Shown here one piece after another: positions 49,565 to 58,398 of a stretch of DNA of 64,000 nt; within the stretch, counting starts at the first letter, position 1; every line of letters starts with the position of its first letter. The stretch is from contig NZ_BMMK01000018.1 of assembly GCF_014645795.1 (NCBI RefSeq), forward strand, positions 61,542-125,541, given 5' to 3'. The translations under genes and the position numbers were made by a program. The stretch is from Longimycelium tulufanense (lineage in GTDB: Bacteria > Actinomycetota > Actinomycetes > Mycobacteriales > Pseudonocardiaceae). Below the pieces are notes generated by a model. That model did no database searches. It saw only the letters and a list, made by a program, of their open reading frames with translations, and was not told the DNA's origin.

Positions 49565-50443
49565 TCAGTGGAAGACGTGCTCCGGGCCGGGGAACTCCCC
49601 GGCACGAACCTCGTCGCGGAACTGGGACGCGGCATCGGCGAGCGCCCCGGCCAGGTCGGCGTACCGCTTCACGAACCGCGGCGCCTTGCCCCGTCGCAGG
49701 CCTGCCATGTCCTGCCACACCAACACCTGGGCGTCGCAGTCCGGGCCGGCGCCGATTCCCACCGTGGGGATGCGCAGGTCGCCGGTGATCAGCTTGGCGA
49801 CCTCTGCCGGAACCATCTCCAGCACCACGGAGAACGCCCCGGCCTCCTGCAACGCCATCGCGTCCGCGTGCAGTTCGTCGCCCGCGACGCCCCGGCCCTG
49901 TACCCGGTAGCCGCCCAGCACGTGCTCGCTCTGCGGGGTGAAGCCGATGTGTCCCATGACGGGCACACCGGCCGCCACCATCGCCTCCACCAGCGGCGCG
50001 TACCGTCGACCACCCTCCAGCTTGACCGCGTGCGCGCCACCTTCCTTCATCAGTCGGATGGCGTTGCGCAGCCCCTCCTCGGTGGAGACCTCGTAGGAGC
50101 CGAAGGGCATGTCGGCCACGACCAGGGATCGGCGCACCGAGCGGGTCACCGCGCGGACCAGCGGAAGCATCTCGTCGACGGTCACCGGGAGGGTGGTGTC
50201 GTGGCCGTAGACGTTGTTGGCCGCCGAGTCACCGACGAGCAGCACGGGAATGCCCGCCTCATCGAAGATCTGTGCCGTGTACATGTCGTAGGCGGTGAGC
50301 ATCGGCCACGGCTCACCGCGTTCCTTGAGCTCACGCAGGTGGTGGACGCGTACCCGCTTCGTCGGTGCGGGCTTGGCGGCCGCTCCGGAGCCGTAGGGGG
50401 CGGTGGTTTCCTCACCGCCGGACACGCCTGAAACAGCAGTCAT
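49565..50443 (-). CDS. panB: 3-methyl-2-oxobutanoate hydroxymethyltransferase PanB
   Basis: A 292-residue enzyme that converts 2-oxoisovalerate to ketopantoate in pantothenate and CoA synthesis using methylene-tetrahydrofolate. The TIM-barrel signatures are present in order: [81 protein letters not shown] and [20 protein letters not shown]. The first 28 residues are a disordered extension. It is monocistronic, with a 229-base gap to the next minus-strand gene. Confidence 0.93.
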   Translation of the reverse strand: MTAVSGVSGGEETTAPYGSGAAAKPAPTKRVRVHHLRELKERGEPWPMLTAYDMYTAQIFDEAGIPVLLVGDSAANNVYGHDTTLPVTVDEMLPLVRAVTRSVRRSLVVADMPFGSYEVSTEEGLRNAIRLMKEGGAHAVKLEGGRRYAPLVEAMVAAGVPVMGHIGFTPQSEHVLGGYRVQGRGVAGDELHADAMALQEAGAFSVVLEMVPAEVAKLITGDLRIPTVGIGAGPDCDAQVLVWQDMAGLRRGKAPRFVKRYADLAGALADAASQFRDEVRAGEFPGPEHVFH

Positions 50444-50672
50444 CGTTGACCGTCCTTCCCCTCGAGGCCCGCATCCGCGGGTCCCCGTGGTCGCGCTGAA
50501 GGTGTGTGGATCGAGCGTGACACGCCGTCCGCCGGAGGACAGCCCCGTGCGAGCAGCTTCACAACCGGACCCGGATGGGCACGCTGTCGGTACCCGGTCA
50601 CACCGATCCGGACCGGGGTCCGAGGTGACCCTGCGTGGCGACGGCTACGCGCGGCACACGGCCGTGCCCGGC

Positions 50673-50972
50673 CTAGCCGACATCGCCGCGGCCGGTCGGG
50701 TCCGCCTCCTCGGACCGTTCCTCACGGGCCCGTAGCTCCCGCTCGACCCGGTCCAGGAACTCGTCGACCTCGTCCTCGGCGAATCCACCGCGGCCCAGCG
50801 TCGCGCCGAACTCGATCTCGCGCACGTCCTGCGCGGTGACCTTGCTCTTCCCGTCGAGCGTGTCGGCGACGGCGAGCAGGAAGTCCACCACCTCCCGCTC
50901 CTTGTACCCGCGACGGCCGAAACCGGTGGTGGAGAACTCGGCGTTGCGGACGTCGTCCCCGGTGAGCGCCAT
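50673..50972 (-). CDS. short DivIVA-domain protein with two DivIVA N-terminal repeats
   Basis: A 99-residue protein containing two copies of the short DivIVA entry motif: DDVRNAEFSTTGFGRRGYKE (with EVVDFLLAVADTL) and QDVREIEFGATLGRGGFAED (with EVDEFLDRVERELR). Both have the F/GxxGY-or-GF turn that docks the protein to curved membrane. It lacks the long coiled coil of Wag31/DivIVA, so it may be a partner that caps or modulates polar growth proteins. It belongs to the actinobacterial DivIVA-domain repeat family (TIGR03543/03544-like). Confidence 0.75.
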   Translation of the reverse strand: MALTGDDVRNAEFSTTGFGRRGYKEREVVDFLLAVADTLDGKSKVTAQDVREIEFGATLGRGGFAEDEVDEFLDRVERELRAREERSEEADPTGRGDVG

Positions 50973-51071
50973 GATCTCCCCTTCGGGTTAGGGAACGCGC
51001 CGAGCGTAACCACGAGTCCCCGCCCGGCTGGACCGGAAAATGGGCGAAACCACCCACGAGGGTGGCCCGGC

Positions 51072-51932
51072 TCAGGCGGCCAGCACCCGCCGTACCGCGA
51101 GCGCCACCGCGTCCGGCCGGTCCAGCGGCATGAGGTGGCGGCTGCCGGGCACCACGACGTGCTCACCCAGCGGCGACATCGCCGCCATGGCGCGGTGGCC
51201 GACCAGGACGTTCGGGCCGCAGGCGCGCCCGGCGGTCAGCACCACCAGCGGAACGGCGGGTAGCGGCCGTTCCGCCCGCAGTCGCTGGAGGTCGGTGACC
51301 AACTCGGGGTAGGCCGCGTACTCGGCGAGTACGGCCCGCAGCACCTCGGGGCGCCCGTAGATCTCGGCCAGTTCGGCCCTGCTCCCGGTTTCGCGCCGGG
51401 TGAGCGCACCCAGGCCGATCGCGATCTGCCGCCCGGCCGGACCCACCCGCCGGGCCAGCCGCCTCGGCAGCGTCGGCAAGCGGGACAGGAGCCGGGTGAC
51501 CGGCACCAGTGGGTCGATGGACCTCAGCGACCCGGCAGACCTGGCAGATCCGATGCCATCCGGTGGCTCGACGCTCGGGTCGACCAGGACCAGCCCGCGC
51601 ACCGCCTCCGGCCGCGTCCGGGCGAACCCCTCCATGTGCAACGCGGCCACCGAATGCCCCACCAGCACGACCGGCGCCCCGCCGGTTGCCGCCGCCAGCA
51701 CCGCCATCTCCCGGCGGAGCGAGGGCGGGCCGCCGCACGGTCCGGAGCAGGGTCCACTGTGCCCGGTGCCGGGCCGGTCGAACCGGACCACGCTGGCGTG
51801 CCCGGTGAGCAACCGGGCCACCAGCCGCCAGTCCAGGCAGGATCCGCCGAGGCCGGGGCCGAGCACCACGACCGGCGCGTCGGCGGGGCCGTCCCGCAGG
51901 ACGTGCAGGCCGCCGACCCGCGATGGAATCAT
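51072..51932 (-). CDS. alpha/beta hydrolase
   Basis: A 286-residue cytoplasmic hydrolase. Visible motifs are VVVLGPGLGGSCLDWRLVA (oxyanion loop), VVRFDRPGTGHSG, the nucleophile elbow VLVGHSVAALHMEGFA, and late residues for the triad (LVLVDPSVEPPD; PGSRHLMPLDRPDAV with His). Start ATG 51932; a GTG five codons earlier is possible. It is divergent from lysX with about 80 bases between starts, so the two may share a regulatory region. The substrate is unknown. Confidence 0.8.
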   Translation of the reverse strand: MIPSRVGGLHVLRDGPADAPVVVLGPGLGGSCLDWRLVARLLTGHASVVRFDRPGTGHSGPCSGPCGGPPSLRREMAVLAAATGGAPVVLVGHSVAALHMEGFARTRPEAVRGLVLVDPSVEPPDGIGSARSAGSLRSIDPLVPVTRLLSRLPTLPRRLARRVGPAGRQIAIGLGALTRRETGSRAELAEIYGRPEVLRAVLAEYAAYPELVTDLQRLRAERPLPAVPLVVLTAGRACGPNVLVGHRAMAAMSPLGEHVVVPGSRHLMPLDRPDAVALAVRRVLAA

Positions 51933-52011
51933 CGAATCGGTCCGCACAGCCCTGTCGACCTTACGCCGGACGGGCGGGCGGAGCCGGACGAAACGGCGGG
52001 GAGGATCCGAG

Positions 52012-55000
52012 GTGGAACGAGTAGGGGCGAGCACGGCCGAACTCGCCGAACCGGCGTTGCCGGCGTCGGTGCCGGCGACCCGCGTCGACCCCCACGTGCC
52101 GGAGTGGAAGGTCACCGCCGCCGGTGTCGTGGCGACCATCGTCCAGCTCGCGGCGGTGTTCTCGCTGCTGATGATCGTGTTCGAGGACACTTACCCGGAT
52201 GCCGTCTACACCGTCACCGACCTGTTCTACTTCGTCGGGCTGCCGGTCGACTCCAACGTCTTCGTCGCCCTGCTGTTCGCCGTGCTCGGTGCGGCGCTAC
52301 GGCGACGCAAGCGGGCGGCGTTGCGTGCGTTGCTGCTCCTGCAGTTCCTCTGGCTCGGCCTGACCCTGCTGGTCGACCTGCTCGTGCTGGTCAGCCCCGA
52401 CCCGAGTGGGCTGGTCGACCCGGACCTGCTCGACCCCGACCAGCCCGTCAGCCGTGCCGACCTGATCTGGCCCACCGTCCCCTACCTGGCCGCCACGATC
52501 GTCGTGCTCGCGGTGCTGTGGACGTTGCGGCCGGCCTTCCCCGCGCGGCTGGAGAAGGGCGCCTGGCGCCGTGCCCTGGCCGTGCTGGTCGCCGGCCTGG
52601 CGCTGGCCACGCTCATCGGCTGGGCGCTGGTGGAGATCTTCCCTGGCCAGTTGGTGGCCGCCACCGACAAGCTGGCGTGGGCCGGCAGCCAGGTCACCGG
52701 CAACCTCGTCGACCCGATCACCGGGTTGAGCCTGCCGCGGTTCCGGCCGGACACCGGACCGGTGGGACCGGGGTGGCTGTCGGTGTTCCTCGGCTTCCTG
52801 GGCGCGGCGGTCGCCGCCTATGCGCTGGCGGTTTTCTTCCGCTCGGTGCGCACCCGCCGCGTGCTCTCCCAAGAGGAGGAGCTGCGCATCCGCGAGCTGC
52901 TCGCCGACCACGGCGAGCCCGACTCGCTGGGCTACTTCGCGACCCGGCGGGACAAGAGCGTGGTGTTCGCCCCGTCCGGTCGCGCAGCCGTGACCTACCG
53001 GGTGCTGGGCGGTACCAGTCTTGCCAGCGGCGACCCCGTCGGCGACGCGGAGCACTGGCCCGCCGCCATTGCCGCTTGGCTGGCCGAGGCCCGCCGGTAC
53101 GGGTGGGTCGTGGCGGTGCTGGGTGCCGGTGAGAACGGCGCCCACGCCTACACCGAGGCCGGCCTCAAGGCACTGGAGATCGGCGACGAGGCCATCCTCG
53201 AGGTGCGGGACTTCACCCTCACCGGACGCGAGCGGCGCGCCGTAAGGCAGGCGGTGAACCGGGTGGAGCGTGCCGGCTACCGGGTTCAGGTGCGGCGGCA
53301 CGGCGAGATCCCCGAGGACGAGATGACCGAGCTGCTCGCCGCGGCACAACGGTGGCGTGGAGCGGAGACCGAGCGAGGCTTCTCCATGGCGTTGGGCCGG
53401 CTCGGGGACCCGAGCGACGAGTGCAACGTGATGGTCGAGGCCTACGACGCGGAAGGACGGTTGCGGGGCCTGCTGTCCCTCGTGCCCTGGGGTCGGCGTG
53501 GCCTGTCGCTGGACCTGATGCGCCGGGACCGGTCGGCAGAGAACGGGCTCAACGAGTACATGGTGGCCTCCCTGGCGGCTTCCGCTGGCAAGCTCGGTAT
53601 CCAACGGATCTCGCTGAACTTCGCCATGTTCCGCGCGGTGTTCGAGGAGGGTGCGCGGATCGGTGCCTGGCCGGTGCTGCGCCTGTGGCGCGGGCTGCTG
53701 AGCGTCGCGTCCCGGTTCTTCCAACTGGAGTCGCTGTACCGGTCGAACGCGAAGTACGGGCCATGGTGGAAGCCTCGTTTCCTGTGCTACGGCCGTGCCC
53801 GGGAGTTGGTGCGCGTGGGCATCGTCGGAGGTGTCGCCGAGGGCTTCGTGCCGAGCATGCGGTCCCTGGTGCGGCGACGCGACCACACGCTGGAGACCGG
53901 CGCGGTGGACGAGGATTTTGCGCGTCGGGTCCGCGAGATCAACACTCGTGCGGAACCGCGGCCCCCGGAGCGTCGCCTGCCCGAGCAGGTGCGGGTCCGG
54001 CTGGCCAAGCTGAACCGACTGCGCGCCGAGGGAGTCGACCCGTATCCGGTCGGTTTCGAGCGGGGCGAGCTGCTCGGGTCGGTGAGCGACCGATTCACGG
54101 AACTCGCCCCGGACACGCGTACCGGCGTGCAGGTCACGGTGGCGGGCCGGCTGGTTGCCAAACGGGAGCTGGGGAAGCTCGCCTTCGCGGTGTTGCGGGA
54201 CTTCAGCGGGGAGTTGCAGGTGATGCTCACCGCGGACGCCCTGGGCAAGGACGGGCTCGCCGAGTGGCTGGCCGCGATCGACCTCGGCGACCTGGTGGGG
54301 GTGCGCGGTGAGGTCATCACCACGCGTCGGGGAGAGCTGTCCGTGCTCGTCTCGGAGTGGACACTGACCGCCAAGTGCCTGCATCCGTTGCCGGACAAGC
54401 GAAAGGGCCTCGGCGACCCGGAGGCGCGGGTCCGCCAGCGGTACCTGGATCTCATCGTCGACCCCGACTCGCGGGAGATGTTGCGCCTGCGTTCGTCGGT
54501 GGTCCGCTCGCTGCGGGACTCGCTGCACGGTCGCGAGTACGTGGAAGTGGAAACGCCGATGCTGCAGCGGGTCCATGGCGGAGCGAACGCGCGGCCGTTC
54601 GTGACCCACATCAATGCCTATCACATGCGAATGTACCTGCGGATCGCGCCCGAGCTGTACTTGAAGCGGCTGTGTGTGGCCGGGGTGGACCGGGTTTTCG
54701 AGCTGAACCGCAACTTCCGCAACGAGGGCGTGGACGCCACCCACAACCCCGAGTTCACGATGCTCGAGGCGTATCAGGCGTATGCCGACTACCACACGAT
54801 GCTGCACCTGACCCGCGACCTGATCCAGGCGGCGGCGACCGCGGCCCACGGCCGGCCGGTGGTGCGGCGCCGTGGTCCCGACGGATTGGTCGAGGAGCAC
54901 GACATCGGCGGGAAGTGGCCGGTGATCGGGGTGCACGAGGCGATCTCTCGGGCGGTTGGCGAGGAGATCACACCCGAGGTGGACCTAGCCGAACTACGTC

Positions 55001-55485
55001 GGCGCCTGGAGCCCGCCGGGGTGCAGTTCCTGGAGGGCTGGAACCGGGGCCAGTTCCTGCTCGAGGCCTACGAGCACCTGGTGGAGCCGCACACCACGAA
55101 ACCCACGTTCTACAAGGACTTTCCCACCGAGGTTTCCCCGCTGACCCGGCAGCACCGCGACGACCCGCGGCTGGCCGAGCGCTGGGACCTCGTCGCATTC
55201 GGCACCGAGATCGCCACGGCGTACACCGAGCTGACGGACCCGTTGGAGCAGCGGGAGAGGCTCGTTGCCCAGTCGTTGAAGGCGGCCAGCGGTGACACCG
55301 AGGCGATGGAGTTGGACGAGGACTTCCTGCTGGCTCTGGAATACGGTATGCCGCCCACCGGCGGCATGGGGCTGGGTGTCGACCGCCTGTTGATGTTGTT
55401 GACCGGCGCATCGATCCGGCAGACCGTGCTCTTCCCGTTCGTGCGACCAGCCGAGGGGAACAACGGGAAGGGAGACGACAACTGA
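52012..55485 (+). CDS. lysX: bifunctional lysylphosphatidylglycerol synthetase / lysyl-tRNA synthetase LysX
   Basis: A 1157-residue fusion known from mycobacteria and relatives. Residues 30-290 hold about six to seven membrane helices; residues 290-610 are the MprF-type transferase (DUF2156; LGYFATRRDKSVVFAPSGRA, EVRDFTLTGRERRAVRQAVN, RISLNFAMFRAVFEEGAR). Residues 655-1157 are a class II lysyl-tRNA synthetase with OB fold, motif 2 (FRNEGVDATHNPEFTMLEAY, about 901) and motif 3 (GMGLGVDRLLMLLTG, about 1118). It charges tRNA with lysine and moves it to phosphatidylglycerol, making the membrane less anionic and protecting against cationic peptides. GTG 52012 follows GGGGAGG. Confidence 0.93.
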   Translation: MERVGASTAELAEPALPASVPATRVDPHVPEWKVTAAGVVATIVQLAAVFSLLMIVFEDTYPDAVYTVTDLFYFVGLPVDSNVFVALLFAVLGAALRRRKRAALRALLLLQFLWLGLTLLVDLLVLVSPDPSGLVDPDLLDPDQPVSRADLIWPTVPYLAATIVVLAVLWTLRPAFPARLEKGAWRRALAVLVAGLALATLIGWALVEIFPGQLVAATDKLAWAGSQVTGNLVDPITGLSLPRFRPDTGPVGPGWLSVFLGFLGAAVAAYALAVFFRSVRTRRVLSQEEELRIRELLADHGEPDSLGYFATRRDKSVVFAPSGRAAVTYRVLGGTSLASGDPVGDAEHWPAAIAAWLAEARRYGWVVAVLGAGENGAHAYTEAGLKALEIGDEAILEVRDFTLTGRERRAVRQAVNRVERAGYRVQVRRHGEIPEDEMTELLAAAQRWRGAETERGFSMALGRLGDPSDECNVMVEAYDAEGRLRGLLSLVPWGRRGLSLDLMRRDRSAENGLNEYMVASLAASAGKLGIQRISLNFAMFRAVFEEGARIGAWPVLRLWRGLLSVASRFFQLESLYRSNAKYGPWWKPRFLCYGRARELVRVGIVGGVAEGFVPSMRSLVRRRDHTLETGAVDEDFARRVREINTRAEPRPPERRLPEQVRVRLAKLNRLRAEGVDPYPVGFERGELLGSVSDRFTELAPDTRTGVQVTVAGRLVAKRELGKLAFAVLRDFSGELQVMLTADALGKDGLAEWLAAIDLGDLVGVRGEVITTRRGELSVLVSEWTLTAKCLHPLPDKRKGLGDPEARVRQRYLDLIVDPDSREMLRLRSSVVRSLRDSLHGREYVEVETPMLQRVHGGANARPFVTHINAYHMRMYLRIAPELYLKRLCVAGVDRVFELNRNFRNEGVDATHNPEFTMLEAYQAYADYHTMLHLTRDLIQAAATAAHGRPVVRRRGPDGLVEEHDIGGKWPVIGVHEAISRAVGEEITPEVDLAELRRRLEPAGVQFLEGWNRGQFLLEAYEHLVEPHTTKPTFYKDFPTEVSPLTRQHRDDPRLAERWDLVAFGTEIATAYTELTDPLEQRERLVAQSLKAASGDTEAMELDEDFLLALEYGMPPTGGMGLGVDRLLMLLTGASIRQTVLFPFVRPAEGNNGKGDDN

Positions 55486-56141
55486 ACGCCACTCGTGCTC
55501 CTCGGGCGCGGCTCGTCGCGGGCCTGTTGCTGGTGATCGCGGCGGTGGTCTATTCGGTGTGGCTGGTCGAGCCCTTCCTGCCGGCCCGCCTGTCGGCGCT
55601 CACCAGCTATGTGAGCGAGTACGGCGCCCGCGACCAGCCCTACCGCTGGTTCTTCCGTTCCACGGACATCGCTGCCGGGCTGTTGTTCCTCCTCGCCAGC
55701 ATCCCGCTGTCCCGCGTGCTGCCGCCCGGATGGCCCTGGCGCGCATTGATGATCGGGCTGCCGCTCTACGGCCTGTCGACCATCGCCGTGGCGGTGTTTC
55801 CCATGGACTGCGCGACTTCGGTCAACGCGGCGTGCCGGTCCGCGGAGCAGGCGGGGGAGCTGTCTGCGGCGCACTACGCACACACGGTGTTCAGCGTCAG
55901 TGCGTTCATCGGCTCCGCTCTTGCGGCCCTCGCAGCAGAACGGATGACCCAAGGGAAGGCGAGCCTGCTCTTCCGGATCGTCCTCGTCCTGCTCATCGTG
56001 ACGGGTGTGCTCTCGGTGCTGCTCTACAGCCAGCCCGGCGCCGGCCTGGCCCAGCGAATCCAGCTCCTCGTTGTAGCGGTCGCCCTCCTCACCGGTGCCA
56101 CCCTCCTTCTGCGCGCCGACCGGTCTGGATCATCGGTCTAG
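55482..56141 (+). CDS. DUF998 membrane protein
   Basis: Six hydrophobic helices (LVAGLLLVIAAVVYSVWL; FRSTDIAAGLLFLLASIPL; ALMIGLPLYGLSTIAVAVF; HTVFSVSAFIGSALAALAA; IVLVLLIVTGVLSVLLY; IQLLVVAVALLTGATLLL) with FPMDC and the CxxxxxC loop of the DUF998 family, polytopic proteins often beside lysX or MprF genes. The ATG-like start is missing: a TTG at 55527 is usable, but AAGGGAG lies 7 bases before a CTG at 55482 that overlaps the lysX stop and gives a fuller N-terminus (LNATRAPRARLV). I favour the CTG. A role with LysX is inferred from coupling. Confidence 0.75.
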   Translation: MNATRAPRARLVAGLLLVIAAVVYSVWLVEPFLPARLSALTSYVSEYGARDQPYRWFFRSTDIAAGLLFLLASIPLSRVLPPGWPWRALMIGLPLYGLSTIAVAVFPMDCATSVNAACRSAEQAGELSAAHYAHTVFSVSAFIGSALAALAAERMTQGKASLLFRIVLVLLIVTGVLSVLLYSQPGAGLAQRIQLLVVAVALLTGATLLLRADRSGSSV

Positions 56142-56163
56142 TGCTGGTGGGTTGACCCGCAGG

Positions 56164-56634
56164 CTAGGTGTAGTAGGGCTGGGGCCGGTCTGCGAGTGCA
56201 TGGGTGATGCGGAGCCTGATGGAAGGGTGGATGTTGAGGGCATCGAGCCGTTCGGGCTCGGCCCAGAGGACTTCCTTGGACTCGCTGCTGGTGCGGAGCC
56301 GCCCACCGAGGGGACGGGCACGGAAGCAGATGGAGAACTCCTGGCGCACCTCGCCGTCGTCATAAGCGATGACATGACGCGGATTGGAGTAGATGCCGAT
56401 CAACCCGGTTACCTCGACCTCGATCCCCGTCTCCTCGCGCAGTTCGCGGGCGACCGTCTGGGTGAGCGTTTCGCCGAGTTCGAGTTGGCCGCCCGGGATG
56501 GAGTACCGGTCGTTGTCGCTGCGGCGGATCATGAGTATCCGTCCGGCGCTGTCCTGGACGAAGGCGCTGACCGCGATGGCGATGCTGTTGGGCTCCGGTG
56601 CGTTGGGGTCGTCGAGGTAGTCGAGGCGGGCCAT
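56164..56634 (-). CDS. Nudix hydrolase
   Basis: A 156-residue hydrolase of nucleoside-diphosphate-linked compounds. The Nudix box is complete (GGQLELGETLTQTVARELRE followed by ETGIEV), with the metal-binding glutamates in REETG. The N-terminal strand IAIAVSAFVQDSAGRILMIR and the late EVLWAEPERLDAL are typical. It starts 8 bases after the stop of the XRE regulator, so the two are co-transcribed and probably act together. Confidence 0.88.
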   Translation of the reverse strand: MARLDYLDDPNAPEPNSIAIAVSAFVQDSAGRILMIRRSDNDRYSIPGGQLELGETLTQTVARELREETGIEVEVTGLIGIYSNPRHVIAYDDGEVRQEFSICFRARPLGGRLRTSSESKEVLWAEPERLDALNIHPSIRLRITHALADRPQPYYT

Positions 56635-56642
56635 GCCTCTCC

Positions 56643-57386
56643 TTAGAAGGTCGCAGACCTGGCTGATGTCCAGACGGCGTCGAAACATTCCGAGTAGGTC
56701 TCGAACAGCGAGCCTATGGAGAGTCGACGCAGGTGGAGGGCGGGTGCATGTGCCCCCTGGATTCCATATACGTGCGTGTTGACAATCATCTCGTTGTCGA
56801 AGCGGAAGATGGAATTGTAGAGGGTGCTCCTGTGGAACCGCATCTCCACCCCGGCCACCCCTTGCAGGGGCCGGTAGAAGGCAAGTGCGTTGCGGATTCG
56901 CGCGGCGAGGGTACCTTTTCCAAGCCCTTCCTCCTCACTGCGTCGAGCGACTTCCCGGGAGGCTGGATCGCCGAAACACAGTCTGATCCCTGACCCCGCT
57001 TCGGCCTTGCGCCTCAGCTCCTTGATGAAGGCGGGACGTTCAACCAGGAATAGCGCTGCGTGGACCAATACATCGACCCGCTTGGCTGCGGCGTCGATCA
57101 ATCGATCCCACACCTCGACCGGAACCGAGTTTCGGTGGGGGTAGATCCTGATGACCTCGGACTCGCTGACTTGAGCGGCGTGCTCCGGGGCGACCGCATC
57201 GGGCCAGAGGTAGCTCTCGCTCTCCCGAAGCATCGCGGCGAGTGCGTGCCGATGCTTGGGGTAAGGGGTTCGGCCCTTGGTGATCCAGCGCTCAACAGTC
57301 TTGGCATCGACCCTGATAGCCAGTGCCACGTCCGTTGGAGTGAAGCCGTTGCGTAGCAGAGCATCCCGCAGTCGCTCGTTCCGCAC
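56643..57386 (-). CDS. XRE-type regulator with C-terminal PLD-like/DUF5919-like domain
   Basis: A 247-residue regulator. Residues 1-65 are a Cro/CI-type HTH (VRNERLRDALLRNGFTPTDV, ALAIRVDAKTVERWITKGRT, PYPKHRHALAAMLRESESYL). Residues 90-247 resemble a phospholipase-D-like fold without the catalytic HKD (VDVLVHAALFLVERPAFIKE, IRLCFGDPASREVARRSEEE, YNSIFRFDNEMIVNTHVYG). The domain is common in Streptomyces and Pseudonocardia regulators of this layout and probably binds a nucleotide or phosphate ligand. GTG 57386 follows AGGGAGC; the frame is open to 57485 without a site. It is divergent from the small gene at 57541. Confidence 0.7.
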   Translation of the reverse strand: MRNERLRDALLRNGFTPTDVALAIRVDAKTVERWITKGRTPYPKHRHALAAMLRESESYLWPDAVAPEHAAQVSESEVIRIYPHRNSVPVEVWDRLIDAAAKRVDVLVHAALFLVERPAFIKELRRKAEAGSGIRLCFGDPASREVARRSEEEGLGKGTLAARIRNALAFYRPLQGVAGVEMRFHRSTLYNSIFRFDNEMIVNTHVYGIQGAHAPALHLRRLSIGSLFETYSECFDAVWTSARSATF

Positions 57387-57540
57387 GCCAAGCTCCCTGG
57401 AAAGGGACGAGTAGGGACGTCTCAACGTTAGCACAAGATCGTCGAGGCCGTCTCGGGAAGTCCTGACATGCGGTGATCGCGTCACCGTCTCCTCGCCGAC
57501 CTTTCAGGCATTGCACTTCGGTGTCTTGAGAGGTCGAGCG

Positions 57541-57801
57541 ATGACAAGTGGAGTGATGTTGGTTCGGTTCCTGCCCGGTGTGGTGGGGGAGGCGTCGCGG
57601 GTGGTGCATCTGGTGCCCGCGCCTTCCGGCCCTGGGGTGCCATCCGAGCTTGTGGCCTACTGCGGCACCTCGATCCCGCCCGGTGTCGCCGAGTGGCTCG
57701 ATGCGGTCGAGGGCATGCCGTGCACCGCCTGCCTGCTGACCGCCCCGCTGCCCACCACCAGCTGTGCCCCACAGCTTCCGTCTGAAGCCCCGGGGCGGTG
57801 A
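57541..57801 (+). CDS. small conserved hypothetical protein, 86 aa
   Basis: Reads MTSGVMLVRFLPGVVGEASR, VAYCGTSIPPGVAEWLDAVE, GMPCTACLL. The CGT and CTAC cysteines could bind zinc. It is the first of three overlapping small genes divergent from the XRE regulator. Related small proteins with the pattern H-LVP ... AYCG ... GMPCxxCL recur in Pseudonocardiaceae genomes (from memory; not checked). No function known. Confidence 0.6.
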   Translation: MTSGVMLVRFLPGVVGEASRVVHLVPAPSGPGVPSELVAYCGTSIPPGVAEWLDAVEGMPCTACLLTAPLPTTSCAPQLPSEAPGR

Positions 57802-58196
57802 AGGCTGTGGAGCTGCACGCGTTGCTGCGGTCTTTGCCCGGCGGGGTGCTTCCCCCGGGGGTGAGTGCCGAGACCCGCACCTTCCGCAACGGGGAGTCCC
57901 GCACCGTCTACCGCTGCCCCTTCTTCTCCGAAGGCCCGGTCCGCGGCTACGTGGACGGCCGGGAGGCGTGGCTGTTCATGTACGGCCACTTCGTGTTCGT
58001 CTGGCCCCTCGGCGCCGGCCAGCTCCAGGTGCGGCACGGCACGCTGCGCCACTCCATCCCGCTGTTCGACGACGTCCCCATCACCGGGACGTGCGAGGCC
58101 AACACCCTGCGGGAATTCGGCATCACCTGGACGCGGGACCACCTGGCCCGCTTCATATCCCGTCCCCACAGCGGACACCGCCGAAGGGAGTACTGA
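57798..58196 (+). CDS. small conserved hypothetical protein, 132 aa
   Basis: The GTG start overlaps the stop of the gene before. The sequence is beta-rich (TRTFRNGESRTVYRCPFFSE, AWLFMYGHFVFVWPLGAGQL) with a C-terminal basic helix. No membrane segment or signal peptide. It is coupled on both sides to other small genes; function unknown. Confidence 0.55.
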   Translation: MKAVELHALLRSLPGGVLPPGVSAETRTFRNGESRTVYRCPFFSEGPVRGYVDGREAWLFMYGHFVFVWPLGAGQLQVRHGTLRHSIPLFDDVPITGTCEANTLREFGITWTRDHLARFISRPHSGHRRREY

Positions 58197-58312
58197 TGGG
58201 CCACACCACCCGCCACGGGCTGCCCAACATCACCGGCGTCTGTGGCGACTGTAACGGCAAAGGCTGCGCCAACTGCGACTACACCGGCACCATCACCATC
58301 ACCGACGACTAA
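58196..58312 (+). CDS. 38-residue zinc-knuckle microprotein (DnaJ-like CxxCxGxGC)
   Basis: ATG 58196 overlaps the stop of the preceding gene (TGATG). The peptide contains VCGDCNGKGCANCDYTGT, which is the CxxCxGxGxC plus CxxC repeat of the DnaJ zinc finger in miniature. The peptide is too short to be DnaJ; it probably folds around one zinc ion. Coupling to its neighbours is the main support that it is expressed. Confidence 0.6.
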   Translation: MGHTTRHGLPNITGVCGDCNGKGCANCDYTGTITITDD

Positions 58313-58343
58313 CCACAGGGGATAACCAGCCACAAAGACGAGC

Positions 58344-58378
58344 GGGGTTTCCCTCTACTGGCACCAGAGGGAAACCCC
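58344..58378. terminator. 13-bp hairpin between convergent genes
   Basis: GGGGTTTCCCTCT and its exact complement around a 9-base loop, between the 38-residue gene (+) and nadE (-). It is a strong bidirectional terminator. Confidence 0.85.
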
Positions 58379-58398
58379 ACCCGAGCAGGAGAGCGCCG

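Noticed and set aside
52297..54936. An 879-codon open frame on the minus strand opposite lysX
   Set aside because: Antisense of a well-supported gene, with no start context and no domain-like sequence.
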